A stretch of DNA of 64,000 nucleotides from Telmatospirillum sp. J64-1 (lineage in GTDB: Bacteria; Pseudomonadota; Alphaproteobacteria; Rhodospirillales; Magnetospirillaceae), in contig NZ_SBHN01000012.1 of NCBI RefSeq assembly GCF_006980715.1, positions 1-64,000 on the forward strand. Direction: 5' to 3'. The position numbers and the translations under genes were made by a program. Shown piece after piece: positions 56,054 through 64,000 of this stretch. Position 1 is the stretch's first letter, and every line of letters begins with the position of its first letter. The notes beneath the pieces were generated by a model. That model saw nothing but the letters and a program-made list of their open reading frames with translations, did not search any database and was not told the DNA's origin.

Positions 56054-57331
56054 TTATCCTTGTCGGAAGGTGACAATTCCGGGGCGTCCGGGAAGAGTCA
56101 CTTCCGCCCGGCGGGACGGGCTGCGGCTGACGACGTGGCCGCGCCGCATGACCACGAGGCGGCTGGCCCGCAGGCGGATGGCCTCGACCGGGTCGGCGGC
56201 GTCGAGGATCACCAGATCGGCCTTGCAGCCCGGCTCCAGGCCATAGCCTTCCAGCCCCAGGATGCTGGCGGGGTTGACGGTCACGGCGTCGAAGCATTGG
56301 CGGATCTGGTCGGTGCCGGTCATCTGCGCCACATGAAGGCCCATATGGGCGACGTCGAGCATGTCGCCGCTGCCCAGCGGATACCAGGGGTCCATGACGC
56401 AATCATGGCCGAAGGCCACCGTCAGCCCGGCCGCCATCAATTCCGGCACGCGGGTCATGCCCCGGCGCTTCGGATAGCTGTCGTGGCGGCCTTGCAGGGT
56501 GATGTTGATCAGCGGGTTGGCGACCACCGACAATCTGGCCTCGGCCATCAGCGGGATCAGCTTGCTGACATAGTAATTGTCCATGGAATGCATGGAGGTG
56601 AGGTGCGAGCCGTTGACCCGTCCTTCCAGCCCGTGGCGGATGGTCTCGGCGGCCAGGCTTTCGACATGGCGCGACAGGGGATCGTCGCTTTCGTCGCAAT
56701 GCATGTCCACGCGCTTGCCGTGCTCGGCGGCGAGGCGGCAGAGCAGACGCACGCTTTCCGCGCCCTCGGCCATGGTCCGTTCGAAATGCGGGATGCCGCC
56801 GACCACGTCGACGCCCATCTCCAGGGCGCGGGGCAGAAGCTCGGTCACGCCAGCTTGGCGCAGATAGCCGTCCTGGGGAAAGGCCACCAGTTGCAGGTCG
56901 AGATAGGGCGCCACGCGGCGCTTGACCTCCAGCATGGCCTCGACCGCCAGCAGGCGCGGATCGCAGACATCGACATGGCTGCGGATCGCCAGCAATCCTT
57001 GCGCCACCGCCCAGTCGCAATAGGCCAGGGCGCGGTTGACCAGGGCATCCTGGTCGAGCTGGGGCTTCAATTCGCCCCAGAGCGCGATGCCTTCAAGCAA
57101 GGTGCCCGAGCGGTTGATGCGCGGCAGGCCGTAGCTCAGCGTAGCGTCCATATGGAAATGGGCATCGACGAAGGGCGGCGAGACCAGATTGCCCGCCGCA
57201 TCCAGGCTTTCGCCCCCTTCGTCGGGCAGGGAGGGGGCGACGGCCTCGATCACGCCGGCGCTTATGCCGATATCCATGCCGCTGCGCCCGTCGGGCAGGG
57301 CGGCGTTGCGGATGACGAGGTCGAAGGCCAT
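56054..57331 (-). CDS. codA: Cytosine deaminase CodA
   Basis: This 425-residue amidohydrolase converts cytosine to uracil. Metal-binding residues occur as HFHMDATL (near 59-66), RSHVDV near 117, HCDESDD near 210 and GHDCVMDPWYPLGSGDML near 310. All are typical of CodA. It lies downstream of upp on the same strand, with 14 bases between, making a cytosine-to-UMP salvage operon. No codB permease is present in the window. Confidence 0.93.
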   Translation of the reverse strand: MAFDLVIRNAALPDGRSGMDIGISAGVIEAVAPSLPDEGGESLDAAGNLVSPPFVDAHFHMDATLSYGLPRINRSGTLLEGIALWGELKPQLDQDALVNRALAYCDWAVAQGLLAIRSHVDVCDPRLLAVEAMLEVKRRVAPYLDLQLVAFPQDGYLRQAGVTELLPRALEMGVDVVGGIPHFERTMAEGAESVRLLCRLAAEHGKRVDMHCDESDDPLSRHVESLAAETIRHGLEGRVNGSHLTSMHSMDNYYVSKLIPLMAEARLSVVANPLINITLQGRHDSYPKRRGMTRVPELMAAGLTVAFGHDCVMDPWYPLGSGDMLDVAHMGLHVAQMTGTDQIRQCFDAVTVNPASILGLEGYGLEPGCKADLVILDAADPVEAIRLRASRLVVMRRGHVVSRSPSRRAEVTLPGRPGIVTFRQG

Positions 57332-57345
57332 GCCGGAGGCTCCTT

Positions 57346-57993
57346 TTACTTGGTGCCGAACAGCCGGTCCCCGGCATCTCCGAGGCCGGGGAGGATATAG
57401 GCCTTCTCGTTTAGCCGCGCGTCCAGGGCCGCGACATAGACCGGCACGTCGGGATGCTTGGCGAAGAAGGTGGCGGCCCCTTCCGGCGCGGCGACGAGGG
57501 CGAGAAAGCGGATATTCCGGGGGCTGACGCCATGGCGCAGCAGGACGTCCACCGCATGGACGGCGGAATTGCCCGTCGCCAGCATGGGATCGACCAGGAT
57601 GAACAGCCGCCCTTCCGGCTCGGGCAGCTTGACCAGATATTCCACCGGACGGTGGGTCTCTTCGTCGCGGTAGAGGCCGAGATGGCCGACGCGGGCCGAG
57701 GGCACCAGCTCCAGCAGGCCGTCGGCCATCCCCGATCCGGCCCGCAGGATCGGCACCACCGCCAGCTTCTTTCCGGCGATGACCTGCGCGTCGAAATCTT
57801 CCAGCGGCGTCTTGATCCTTTTCCGCTCCATGGGCAGGTTGCGGGTGACTTCATAGCCCATCAACAGCGAGATCTCGCGCAGCAACTGGCGGAACGTCTT
57901 GGTCGACGTCCCCTTGTCGCGCATATGGGTCAGCTTGTGCTGGATCAGCGGATGGTCGAGGACATGGAGATTGGGAAAATTCTGTGCGGTCAT
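57346..57993 (-). CDS. upp: Uracil phosphoribosyltransferase
   Basis: These 215 residues start at ATG 57993. The enzyme makes UMP from uracil and PRPP. The PRPP loop [12 protein letters not shown] (near 129-140), the N-terminal [13 protein letters not shown] (near 13-25) and the uracil loop at the C-terminus ([14 protein letters not shown]) are complete. It is upstream of codA in the same operon. Confidence 0.96.
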   Translation of the reverse strand: MTAQNFPNLHVLDHPLIQHKLTHMRDKGTSTKTFRQLLREISLLMGYEVTRNLPMERKRIKTPLEDFDAQVIAGKKLAVVPILRAGSGMADGLLELVPSARVGHLGLYRDEETHRPVEYLVKLPEPEGRLFILVDPMLATGNSAVHAVDVLLRHGVSPRNIRFLALVAAPEGAATFFAKHPDVPVYVAALDARLNEKAYILPGLGDAGDRLFGTK

Positions 57994-58140
57994 CGGCTTC
58001 CAGAGTGTGAGAGGCCCCCGTATCAGGCCAGGAGCTGCGCCAAGAATCCCGCCATGGTGCTGTAGAACCGCAGTGCGGGCAAGACGAAGCGGAGGGCCCT
58101 CCCTTCGGTGCCCGCTATTCCCCAACGGAGTTGGGCCGCT

Positions 58141-58413
58141 TCAATCGTTGAAGGCGCGGCGCCTGCGGCGGCGGGACGTGCGGCAGGCGAAAAGCAGGGC
58201 GGTCCCCAGCAGCCCGGGCAGCACCCAGGCCGGCCATTCCCCCAAGGCTGCCCAGCGGCCGATCTCGGGAGTGCTGCCCACCAGCAGGAGCCACATATCG
58301 GCGGTGGCGATGCGTTCATAGGGGTGGGGGCTGAAGGCCATCACCGCATCCGCCGAAGCCAGGACTGCCGCCGCTGCAAGAAGGATCCAAGCGCAAAGGC
58401 GACCGAGAAACAT
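58141..58413 (-). CDS. Small membrane protein, unknown function
   Basis: This 90-residue protein starts at ATG 58413. A signal-like N-terminal helix (FLGRLCAWILLAAAAVLASADAVMA) and a second hydrophobic segment (PAWVLPGLLGTALLFA, near 65-80) flank a loop with HPYERIATADMWLLLVGSTPEIG. It ends in six arginines followed by AFND. It looks like a two-pass membrane protein, and I recognise no family. An AGGAG ten bases upstream is a weak ribosome site. It is the upstream neighbour of upp but separated by 150 bases. Confidence 0.5.
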   Translation of the reverse strand: MFLGRLCAWILLAAAAVLASADAVMAFSPHPYERIATADMWLLLVGSTPEIGRWAALGEWPAWVLPGLLGTALLFACRTSRRRRRRAFND

Positions 58414-58591
58414 GGAAAGGCATCTCCTGTGTCCTGTTATTACCGGATAACGCAACCTTCCATTCCGATCAACCTGTAAGGTTATAGAAGGCTTGCGGAA
58501 CGACGTTTGCGCGCTCTTTTTTCAGGGGTTGCATCCTGCGTCGATCTCCTATAGTTTGCCCCACCTCCGGCCCGTGACGAGCCGGACCGAT

Positions 58592-58682
58592 GGATGGGTG
58601 GCCGAGTGGTCGAAGGCGCACGCCTGGAAAGTGTGTGTACGTCAAAAGCGTACCGTGGGTTCGAATCCCACCCCATCCGCCA
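58592..58682 (+). tRNA. tRNA-Ser (GGA)
   Basis: The acceptor stem GGATGGG/CCCATCC, D-arm GGCCGAGTGGTCGAAGGC, anticodon loop CTGGAAA (GGA), a long class II variable arm (GTGTACGTCAAAAGCGTACC) and T-loop GGTTCGAATCC are all present, with an encoded CCA end. It is followed by a terminator. Confidence 0.97.
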
Positions 58683-58688
58683 AAACAA

Positions 58689-58714
58689 AAGGCTGCCTTC
58701 GGGCGGCCTTTTTG
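58689..58714 (+). terminator. Intrinsic terminator of tRNA-Ser
   Basis: AAGGCTGCC-TTCG-GGCGGCCTTTTT lies seven bases after the tRNA, with one G-T pair in the stem. Confidence 0.87.
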
Positions 58715-58832
58715 TTTAGGCCCCCTGGCTGGTCCGTCCTGGCCGTCTGGCGGCCGCTTTCCCGTCGCAAGCCGCGCTCCTCGTCGCCATATGGGCTCGT
58801 ATGTTTTGCCCAGTGCATCGAGGAGATGAGGC

Positions 58833-59045
58833 ATGAACGAGCATGTCTACAAGAAGGTCGAGGTGGTCGGGTCGTCCCCGGTCAGCATCGAGGACGCCAT
58901 CCAGAATGCGGTGGAGAAGGCGGGCAAGAGCCTGCGCCATCTGCGCTGGTTCGAGGTGACCGAGACTCGTGGCCATATTGAAGACGGCAAGGTCAGCCAT
59001 TATCAGGTCACCATCAAGATCGGCTTTACACTCGACGACCAATAA
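58833..59045 (+). CDS. Dodecin
   Basis: This 70-residue flavin-binding dodecameric protein opens [15 protein letters not shown], with the [25 protein letters not shown] helix-strand segment and the [14 protein letters not shown] strand of the family. The flavin-stacking Trp is at position 39. It serves for flavin storage. AGGAGATGAGGC precedes the start. It is monocistronic. Confidence 0.93.
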   Translation: MNEHVYKKVEVVGSSPVSIEDAIQNAVEKAGKSLRHLRWFEVTETRGHIEDGKVSHYQVTIKIGFTLDDQ

Positions 59046-59212
59046 TCACAGCCCGGAAAGATCGGGCCCTGGGGCATCGGCACGGGCAGTTCGCGGGTGG
59101 GGGAAGGGCGGCGGCGAGATTTTCACGCTCCTGTCCCAAGGGAGGATTGAGACTCCCCGTCCGCTTCGCTAGCCTCATGGACAATGCTCCCGGACAAGCG
59201 CAGGGAAGTAGC

Positions 59213-59584
59213 ATGGCTGATATCAACGAGATGATCCGTGATCGCGCCTACCAGATCTGGGAGGCCGAAGGGCGACCGGAAGGGCGCGACATCGAACATT
59301 GGGCGCGGGCCGAGGCGGAGATCCGGGCCGGGCAGAAGGCGGAAGTCACCGCCGAGGCTGCCCCGGCCCCCGCGAAGAAGACGGCACGCAAGCCCGCCGC
59401 CCGGAAGGCCGCGGCACCCAAGGCGGTGGCCGCCGAGGCCGAGGTGGTGAAGGAAAAGGCCCGCAAGACCTCCACCAGGAAGAGCGAGGCCAAGGATGCC
59501 GAAAAGGCCGAGCCGAAGAAGGCCGCTCCCCGCAGGACCGGGGGCCGGGCCGCCAGAACGGAGGAGAAAAAGGCGGCGGTCTGA
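59213..59584 (+). CDS. DUF2934 protein with histone-H1-like tail
   Basis: These 123 residues start at ATG 59213, four bases after AGGGAAG. The N-terminal 45 residues (INEMIRDRAYQIWEAEGRPEGRD) form the DUF2934 domain, found in small stress-related proteobacterial proteins. From about residue 50 a low-complexity tail of Ala, Lys, Pro and Arg (e.g. PAKKTARKPAARKAAAPKA) resembles histone H1 tails and suggests nucleic-acid binding. Function unknown. Confidence 0.8.
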   Translation: MADINEMIRDRAYQIWEAEGRPEGRDIEHWARAEAEIRAGQKAEVTAEAAPAPAKKTARKPAARKAAAPKAVAAEAEVVKEKARKTSTRKSEAKDAEKAEPKKAAPRRTGGRAARTEEKKAAV

Positions 59585-59605
59585 CGCCGGCCTTGCTTGA
59601 TCCGC

Positions 59606-60637
59606 ATGGGGGCTTTTCTTCGTCTGTGTCTGTTGCTGACCGCCGCCCTGGCCGGTCTCGCCCTGGCGCCCGGTCTGGCGCGGGAAGGATGGATGGCGCG
59701 CTTGCCCGCCCCCGAGCGGCTGGAAGGCGCCATCCTCGCCCGCATGGCGCAATTCGCCTATCCCGGCTGGATGGAAGCCCAGGTCGCTTCCGCCATTGCC
59801 GCCGATGATCCCGACAGCCTGGAAATCCTGATCGACACGGCGCGCATGCTGGACCGCCCGGTGCCGGAGGCATGGCTGTCGGCACTGGAGGACATGACGA
59901 CCCCTGCCGCCATCACCGCCCGCTGGGCGCGGCGCGGCGTCGAGGGATTCGTGTCGGGCGGCGGCGACAGTGTCGAGGCGATGGCGGCGGGTGTCGTGTC
60001 GGACTTCACCCTGTGGGGCGACCTGCGCGACGGCAGCCGGGAATTGGGCAAGCTGGCGGCAGGCGAAGAGGCGGACGAACTGGTCCTGATGCTGTCGGGG
60101 GCGGGCGTGGCGCTGACGGCAGTGACGGTCGCCACGGCGGGCGGCGGCGCGGCAGCGAAAGGCGGTCTGTCGCTCCTGAAGGGGGCGGCGCGGTCCGGGC
60201 TGCTATCTCCCGCCCTGCGCCGTGAGGCGACGGCGACCTTGCGCGCGGCACGGGGCGGCGGCCGGGTGGCCCTGCGGCCCTTGCAGGAAGCGGGCGAGCG
60301 GCTGTGGCGGATCGAGCAGGCTTCCTCGACCCGCCATGCCGTCCGGGTGATCCGCCATGTGAACGGTTTCGAGGACCTGCGCCATGCTGAAACGATCGCG
60401 CAGACCTTCGGCAAGCGCACGGGATCGGTGTTCAAGGTGCTGGGCCGCGAGGCTATCCATGTCGTCAAAGCCACCACCCGCCTGACGGTCGCGGGCATCG
60501 CCTGGCTGACGGCAGCCGCCATCTCGCTGATCGGCGGTTTCCTGTCCTTCCTCAGCGCCGTCTCGCTGCTGATCTCGATGGTTTCCGGCGCCTTGTCCCT
60601 GCTTTGGCGGGGGATGCAGAAGGTGGCCTCGCTCTGA
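59606..60637 (+). CDS. Unrecognised 343-residue protein with signal sequence and C-terminal membrane segments
   Basis: I do not recognise this protein. The start ATG 59606 gives a signal-like N-terminus (LRLCLLLTAALAGLALAPGLA); an in-frame TTG at 59597 is the other choice. The middle is mixed helical with Gly/Ala-rich hydrophobic patches (VALTAVTVATAGGGAAAKGG, near 160-180) and an Arg-rich region (residues 195-230). The last 55 residues hold two hydrophobic helices (VAGIAWLTAAAISLIGG and FLSAVSLLISMVSGALSLLW). Codon use looks like the surrounding genes. It starts 21 bases after the DUF2934 gene, so it may share its transcript. Confidence 0.72.
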   Translation: MGAFLRLCLLLTAALAGLALAPGLAREGWMARLPAPERLEGAILARMAQFAYPGWMEAQVASAIAADDPDSLEILIDTARMLDRPVPEAWLSALEDMTTPAAITARWARRGVEGFVSGGGDSVEAMAAGVVSDFTLWGDLRDGSRELGKLAAGEEADELVLMLSGAGVALTAVTVATAGGGAAAKGGLSLLKGAARSGLLSPALRREATATLRAARGGGRVALRPLQEAGERLWRIEQASSTRHAVRVIRHVNGFEDLRHAETIAQTFGKRTGSVFKVLGREAIHVVKATTRLTVAGIAWLTAAAISLIGGFLSFLSAVSLLISMVSGALSLLWRGMQKVASL

Positions 60638-60762
60638 CGTCCTCCGGGGTGGGCGATCACCGATATGGGGGGCTTTCCGCCCCCGTTTTCGTGGTTGCGC
60701 CCATTTCTTTTCTTCCCATGTGACTCGTCAAGGACCCTGTCCAGAGGAGAAAGGAAAGCGGC

Positions 60763-60957
60763 ATGGCAAAGCCTGAAGACCAGACCCCCGCCGAGCGGCT
60801 GAAGCAGGAGCAGCGCAAGGCCAAGCCGGGGATGGTGGAAGACAAGGAAGGCGCCCGTGACGAGGACGAGGTCGACGAAGCCTCGGAAGAATCCTTCCCC
60901 GCCAGCGACCCGCCCTCCTTCACGCCGGTCCGTCGTCCTGGCGGTCCCAAGCATTGA
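60763..60957 (+). CDS. Small acidic protein with SFPASDPPSF motif
   Basis: This 64-residue hydrophilic, probably disordered protein is rich in E, D, K and P. The conserved element DEASEESFPASDPPSF (near 38-53) is a short motif seen in many small alphaproteobacterial proteins of unknown role. GGAGAAAGGAAAG precedes the start. It has no membrane or catalytic signature and is followed by a terminator. Confidence 0.75.
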   Translation: MAKPEDQTPAERLKQEQRKAKPGMVEDKEGARDEDEVDEASEESFPASDPPSFTPVRRPGGPKH

Positions 60958-60967
60958 GCGCCTTTCG

Positions 60968-60997
60968 CGGCGGCCCCTGTTCGGGGGTCGCCGTTTT
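60968..60997 (+). terminator. Intrinsic terminator after the small acidic protein
   Basis: CGGCGGCCCC-TGTTC-GGGGGTCGCCG followed by TTTT, with one G-T pair in the stem. Confidence 0.85.
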
Positions 60998-61114
60998 CAG
61001 ATCTCCCCCATGACCGAAGCGGAGCCGGGCGGCCTTGCGTGGCCGCTGTCCGGCGAAGAGAGACCGGCGGCGATGCGCATCACCGCCGCCGGGATGACCG
61101 GTCATTGATCCTGG

Positions 61115-61696
61115 CTAGAATTCCTTATGGCTGGTGCCGAGCCAGACGCGGCTGGCCTGCGGCCCGGTATCGCCGACGGCTTCTACATAATGTACCACGT
61201 CGCCGCTCTTCAGCTCCTCGAGCTGGGCATTGAGCACGCTGTTGCGGTGGAAATAAAGTTGTCCCCCAGTATTGGTGAGCAGGAAGCCGTAATCATCCTC
61301 GGGATGAACGGTGGCTACCTGGCCATGGAAGGACGTCGATCGGTCGCCATGCTGCTTGGTGTCGCCGCTCAGCCGTTCCTTGTATTCGAGCAATTGCCGC
61401 TCGGCGGCGTCGAAGGCATCGCGCAGGGCCTTGTAGACATCGGGATTGGCGTAGCGGTCCTGGGCCTTGTGGGGTTCGCGGTTGACCATCAATTCGGTGC
61501 CCGGCACCGTCATGTTGACCGTGACGTAATAGAGATTGCCCTTGCGGTGCTGCTTGTGAGGGGCCTCCACCGCGACCCGGCACGAGGTCAGTCGGCCATA
61601 GAGCTTGTCCAACCGAGCTGCGCGTTCGCGGATCGCAGCTTCGAGGGCGTCGGAAACCTCGACGTTGTGAAAACGGATTTCGAGGGGGACTTCCAT
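61115..61696 (-). CDS. Ribosome hibernation factor (HPF/RaiA) fused to a cold-shock domain
   Basis: These 193 residues start at ATG 61696. The N-terminal half (about 1-115) is the HPF/RaiA fold: EIRFHNVEVSDALEAAIRER, LDKLYGRLTSCRVAVEAP and YYVTVNMTVPG. The C-terminal part (about 122-190) is a cold-shock-type OB fold: FHGQVATVHPEDDYGFLLTN and LYFHRNSVL, close to the RNP1/RNP2 pattern. No long-HPF C-terminal dimer domain is present. This fusion probably binds stalled ribosomes and RNA together. It stands alone, with a likely promoter in the 300-base gap to the right. Confidence 0.88.
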   Translation of the reverse strand: MEVPLEIRFHNVEVSDALEAAIRERAARLDKLYGRLTSCRVAVEAPHKQHRKGNLYYVTVNMTVPGTELMVNREPHKAQDRYANPDVYKALRDAFDAAERQLLEYKERLSGDTKQHGDRSTSFHGQVATVHPEDDYGFLLTNTGGQLYFHRNSVLNAQLEELKSGDVVHYVEAVGDTGPQASRVWLGTSHKEF

Positions 61697-61998
61697 GGGC
61701 TTTGCCTCTTTGTCGTGGACATGGGAGGTATCTTGGACATGGAGCACTGTCCCGGAAGGCTGGCGCAGGCCGCTTCCCCCAGAGGGGCGCCGCCGAGGGG
61801 CCGTCTCCTGGTCTCTTACGTAACGACTTATGGCTGGTTTTGAAGTCCCGCCGGATAGGCACTACCCCTTCCGCGCGGACGGGGAGACTGGGCATGCCCG
61901 GCGCGCGCTTCCGGTAAGGGCCGGCGCCTCTGCCTCATTCTCGCCAAGCTTTGGCGCATGATGGGCGCAGGAGAGCAAGCGGAAGGGCAGCCATATCC
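61697..61998. promoter_or_regulatory. Divergent region between the HPF-CSD gene and the CPA2 antiporter
   Basis: This 302-base gap has no supported gene. A perfect palindrome TTACGTAA lies at 61816-61823. GC-rich stretches at 61770-61805 and 61895-61930 can fold (GGCCG/CGGCC-type). Promoters for both genes are expected here but not confidently located. Confidence 0.4.
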
Positions 61999-63223
61999 AT
62001 GATCCTGCATCCCGAGATCACCATGACCGCCGTGGTGGCCCTGGTGGCATTGCTATGCGGGGCCGTCCTGGCGCGGATGCGCCAATCCCCGCTCATCGGC
62101 TATATCCTCGCCGGCGCCTTGCTGGGGCCGTTCGGCGTGGGGTTCGTCGGCAGCCAGGATACGGTGAAAACGCTCGCGGAATTCGGCATCCTGCTGCTGC
62201 TCTTCCTGGTCGGATTGGAACTGGACCTGCGGCGCTTCGTCTCGGTCTGGCGGGTGTCGCTGCTGGCGACGCTGATCCAGATCGGCGGCAGCGTCGGCAT
62301 GACCCTGCTGCTAGGCGGGCTGTTCGGCTGGCCGCTGGGGCTGGCGGTGCTGCTGGGCTTCGTCATCGCCACCTCCTCGACCGCCGTGGTTATCAAGACG
62401 CTGGAAGATTCCGGCGAGGCGCAAAGCCCGGCCGGGCGCACGACGCTGGGCATCACCATCGCCCAGGATATCGCCGTCGTGCCCATGATGTTGGTCCTGG
62501 CCGGACTGGCGAGCGAGAGCATCGGGATCCTCGATATGGGCAAGGTAGCGCTGTCGCTGGTCCTGTTGGCCGGGCTGATCGTCGTGCTGCTGCGCTTTAG
62601 GGTCAGGCTGCCGTTCACGCGCTCCGTCACCGGCCATAATGAATTGTCGCCGATCCTGGGTCTGGCCTGGTGCTTCGGGGCGGCGGCCCTGTCCGGCTTC
62701 CTGGGCCTGTCGGCGGCCTATGGCGCCTTCCTGGCGGGGATGGTGCTGGGCAATTCCGCCGCGCGCGACAGCCAACTGGTGCAGAATATCCGGCCGATCC
62801 AGAGCGTGCTGATGATGGTCTTCTTCCTGTCCATCGGCATGATGCTGGACCTGAGCTTCATCCTGAAGCATCTGGACATGGTGCTGCTGCTTCTGCTGCT
62901 GGTTACCGTCTTCAAGACGGTGCTGAATGTGGGGGCGCTGCGCCTGCTGGGGCAAAGCTGGCCCCATGCCGCCATGGCCGGGGTGGCGGTGGCGCAGATC
63001 GGCGAATTTTCCTTCCTGCTGTCCGAGGTTGGTCTGGCGCATGGCCTGATCACCGCCGACGATGCCCGGCTGGTGGTGTCGGTGGCGGTGCTCAGCCTGA
63101 TGCTGTCGCCGGTCTGGACCATGGCCGCAAAAAGCTTGCATCACACCGCGCGCGGGGGCACCACTCCGGGCGAGGACAAACGCGCCTCTTCCATGGAATT
63201 GCGGGCGCAACGGGAGGAACGGG

Positions 63224-63237
<14 letters not shown>
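61999..63237 (+). CDS. CPA2-family monovalent cation/proton antiporter (KefB-like)
   Basis: This 412-residue inner-membrane antiporter starts at ATG 61999 and has about twelve membrane segments. Conserved features are the N-terminal GYILAGALLGPFGVGFVG (near 33-50), FGILLLLFLVGLELDLRRF (near 62-80), the TSSTAVVIKTLEDS and ITIAQDIAVVPMM transport-core segments (near 125-170), with Gln-Asp in the family's exchange site. No RCK/TrkA-N domain follows, unlike KefB/KefC, so it is a short form. The terminal 14 bases overlap the rnhB start. Confidence 0.92.

Positions 63238-64000
<763 letters not shown>

Overview
The window is GC-rich chromosomal DNA from an alphaproteobacterium, most likely in or near the order Rhodospirillales; I do not assign a genus. 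The evidence is the conserved locus pckA / chvI-chvG / hprK-rapZ-manX-ptsH-ptsI, a ccrM-type methyltransferase start at the right edge with GANTC sites upstream, NnrU, RlmJ and HugZ-type genes, and many dispersed palindromic repeats of the kind common in this class. It opens with the 3' part of a 5S rRNA. I see no prophage, conjugative element, transposase gene or CRISPR array. Almost every long reading frame is an ordinary chromosomal gene.

Layout. 1-520: 5S rRNA tail, terminator and repeats. 0.5-8.1 kb: a tricarboxylate-type uptake locus, with the TctDE-like two-component pair reading left and, divergently, an orphan PgtC-like periplasmic binding protein, an AbrB-type membrane protein and tctC-tctB-tctA. 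8.4-17.7 kb: a DUF1289 gene, pckA, a HugZ-family gene, then chvI-chvG and the regulatory PTS genes hprK, rapZ, manX, ptsH and ptsI. This PTS has no membrane EIIC permease in the window and is probably regulatory. 17.8-29.2 kb: transporters (MFS, DMT), rlmJ, a DinB-like gene with a small outer-membrane protein, the nucleotide nucleosidase ppnN, a ygiB-ygiC pair, a HAD phosphatase, and a tightly overlapping operon of a GFA-domain protein and two uracil-DNA-glycosylase-superfamily proteins.

29.5-44.2 kb: a universal stress protein translationally coupled to a LonB-like protease, a small zincin, pterin dehydratase, a Sel1-repeat protein, YitT, NnrU, AsmA, DUF924, an orphan PAS histidine kinase, a methyltransferase, an alpha/beta hydrolase, and two glycosyltransferases (GT4 and GT9, probably envelope polysaccharide or LPS core). 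44.2-53.5 kb: a translation block, thrS-infC-rpmI-rplT-pheS-pheT-lepA. 53.8-64 kb: an MCP chemoreceptor, codA-upp pyrimidine salvage, tRNA-Ser(GGA), dodecin, a DUF2934 protein with a histone-H1-like tail, an unrecognised 343-aa protein, a hibernation-factor/cold-shock fusion, a CPA2 cation/proton antiporter, rnhB, and the first codons of ccrM.

The most unusual signals are non-coding. A ~135-bp element with a hairpin at each end occurs in inverted orientation at 46.95 kb and 53.46 kb, and one hairpin shows two compensatory base-pair changes between the copies. One copy is nested inside a second repeat and separates infC from rpmI-rplT. infC appears to start at a rare ATA codon. Three GANTC sites lie within 29 bp just upstream of ccrM. 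A terminator hairpin is duplicated on both sides of a repeat after tctA. I found no convincing wholly new multi-gene system; the GFA/UDG/Mug operon and the 343-aa orphan are the best protein-level candidates.
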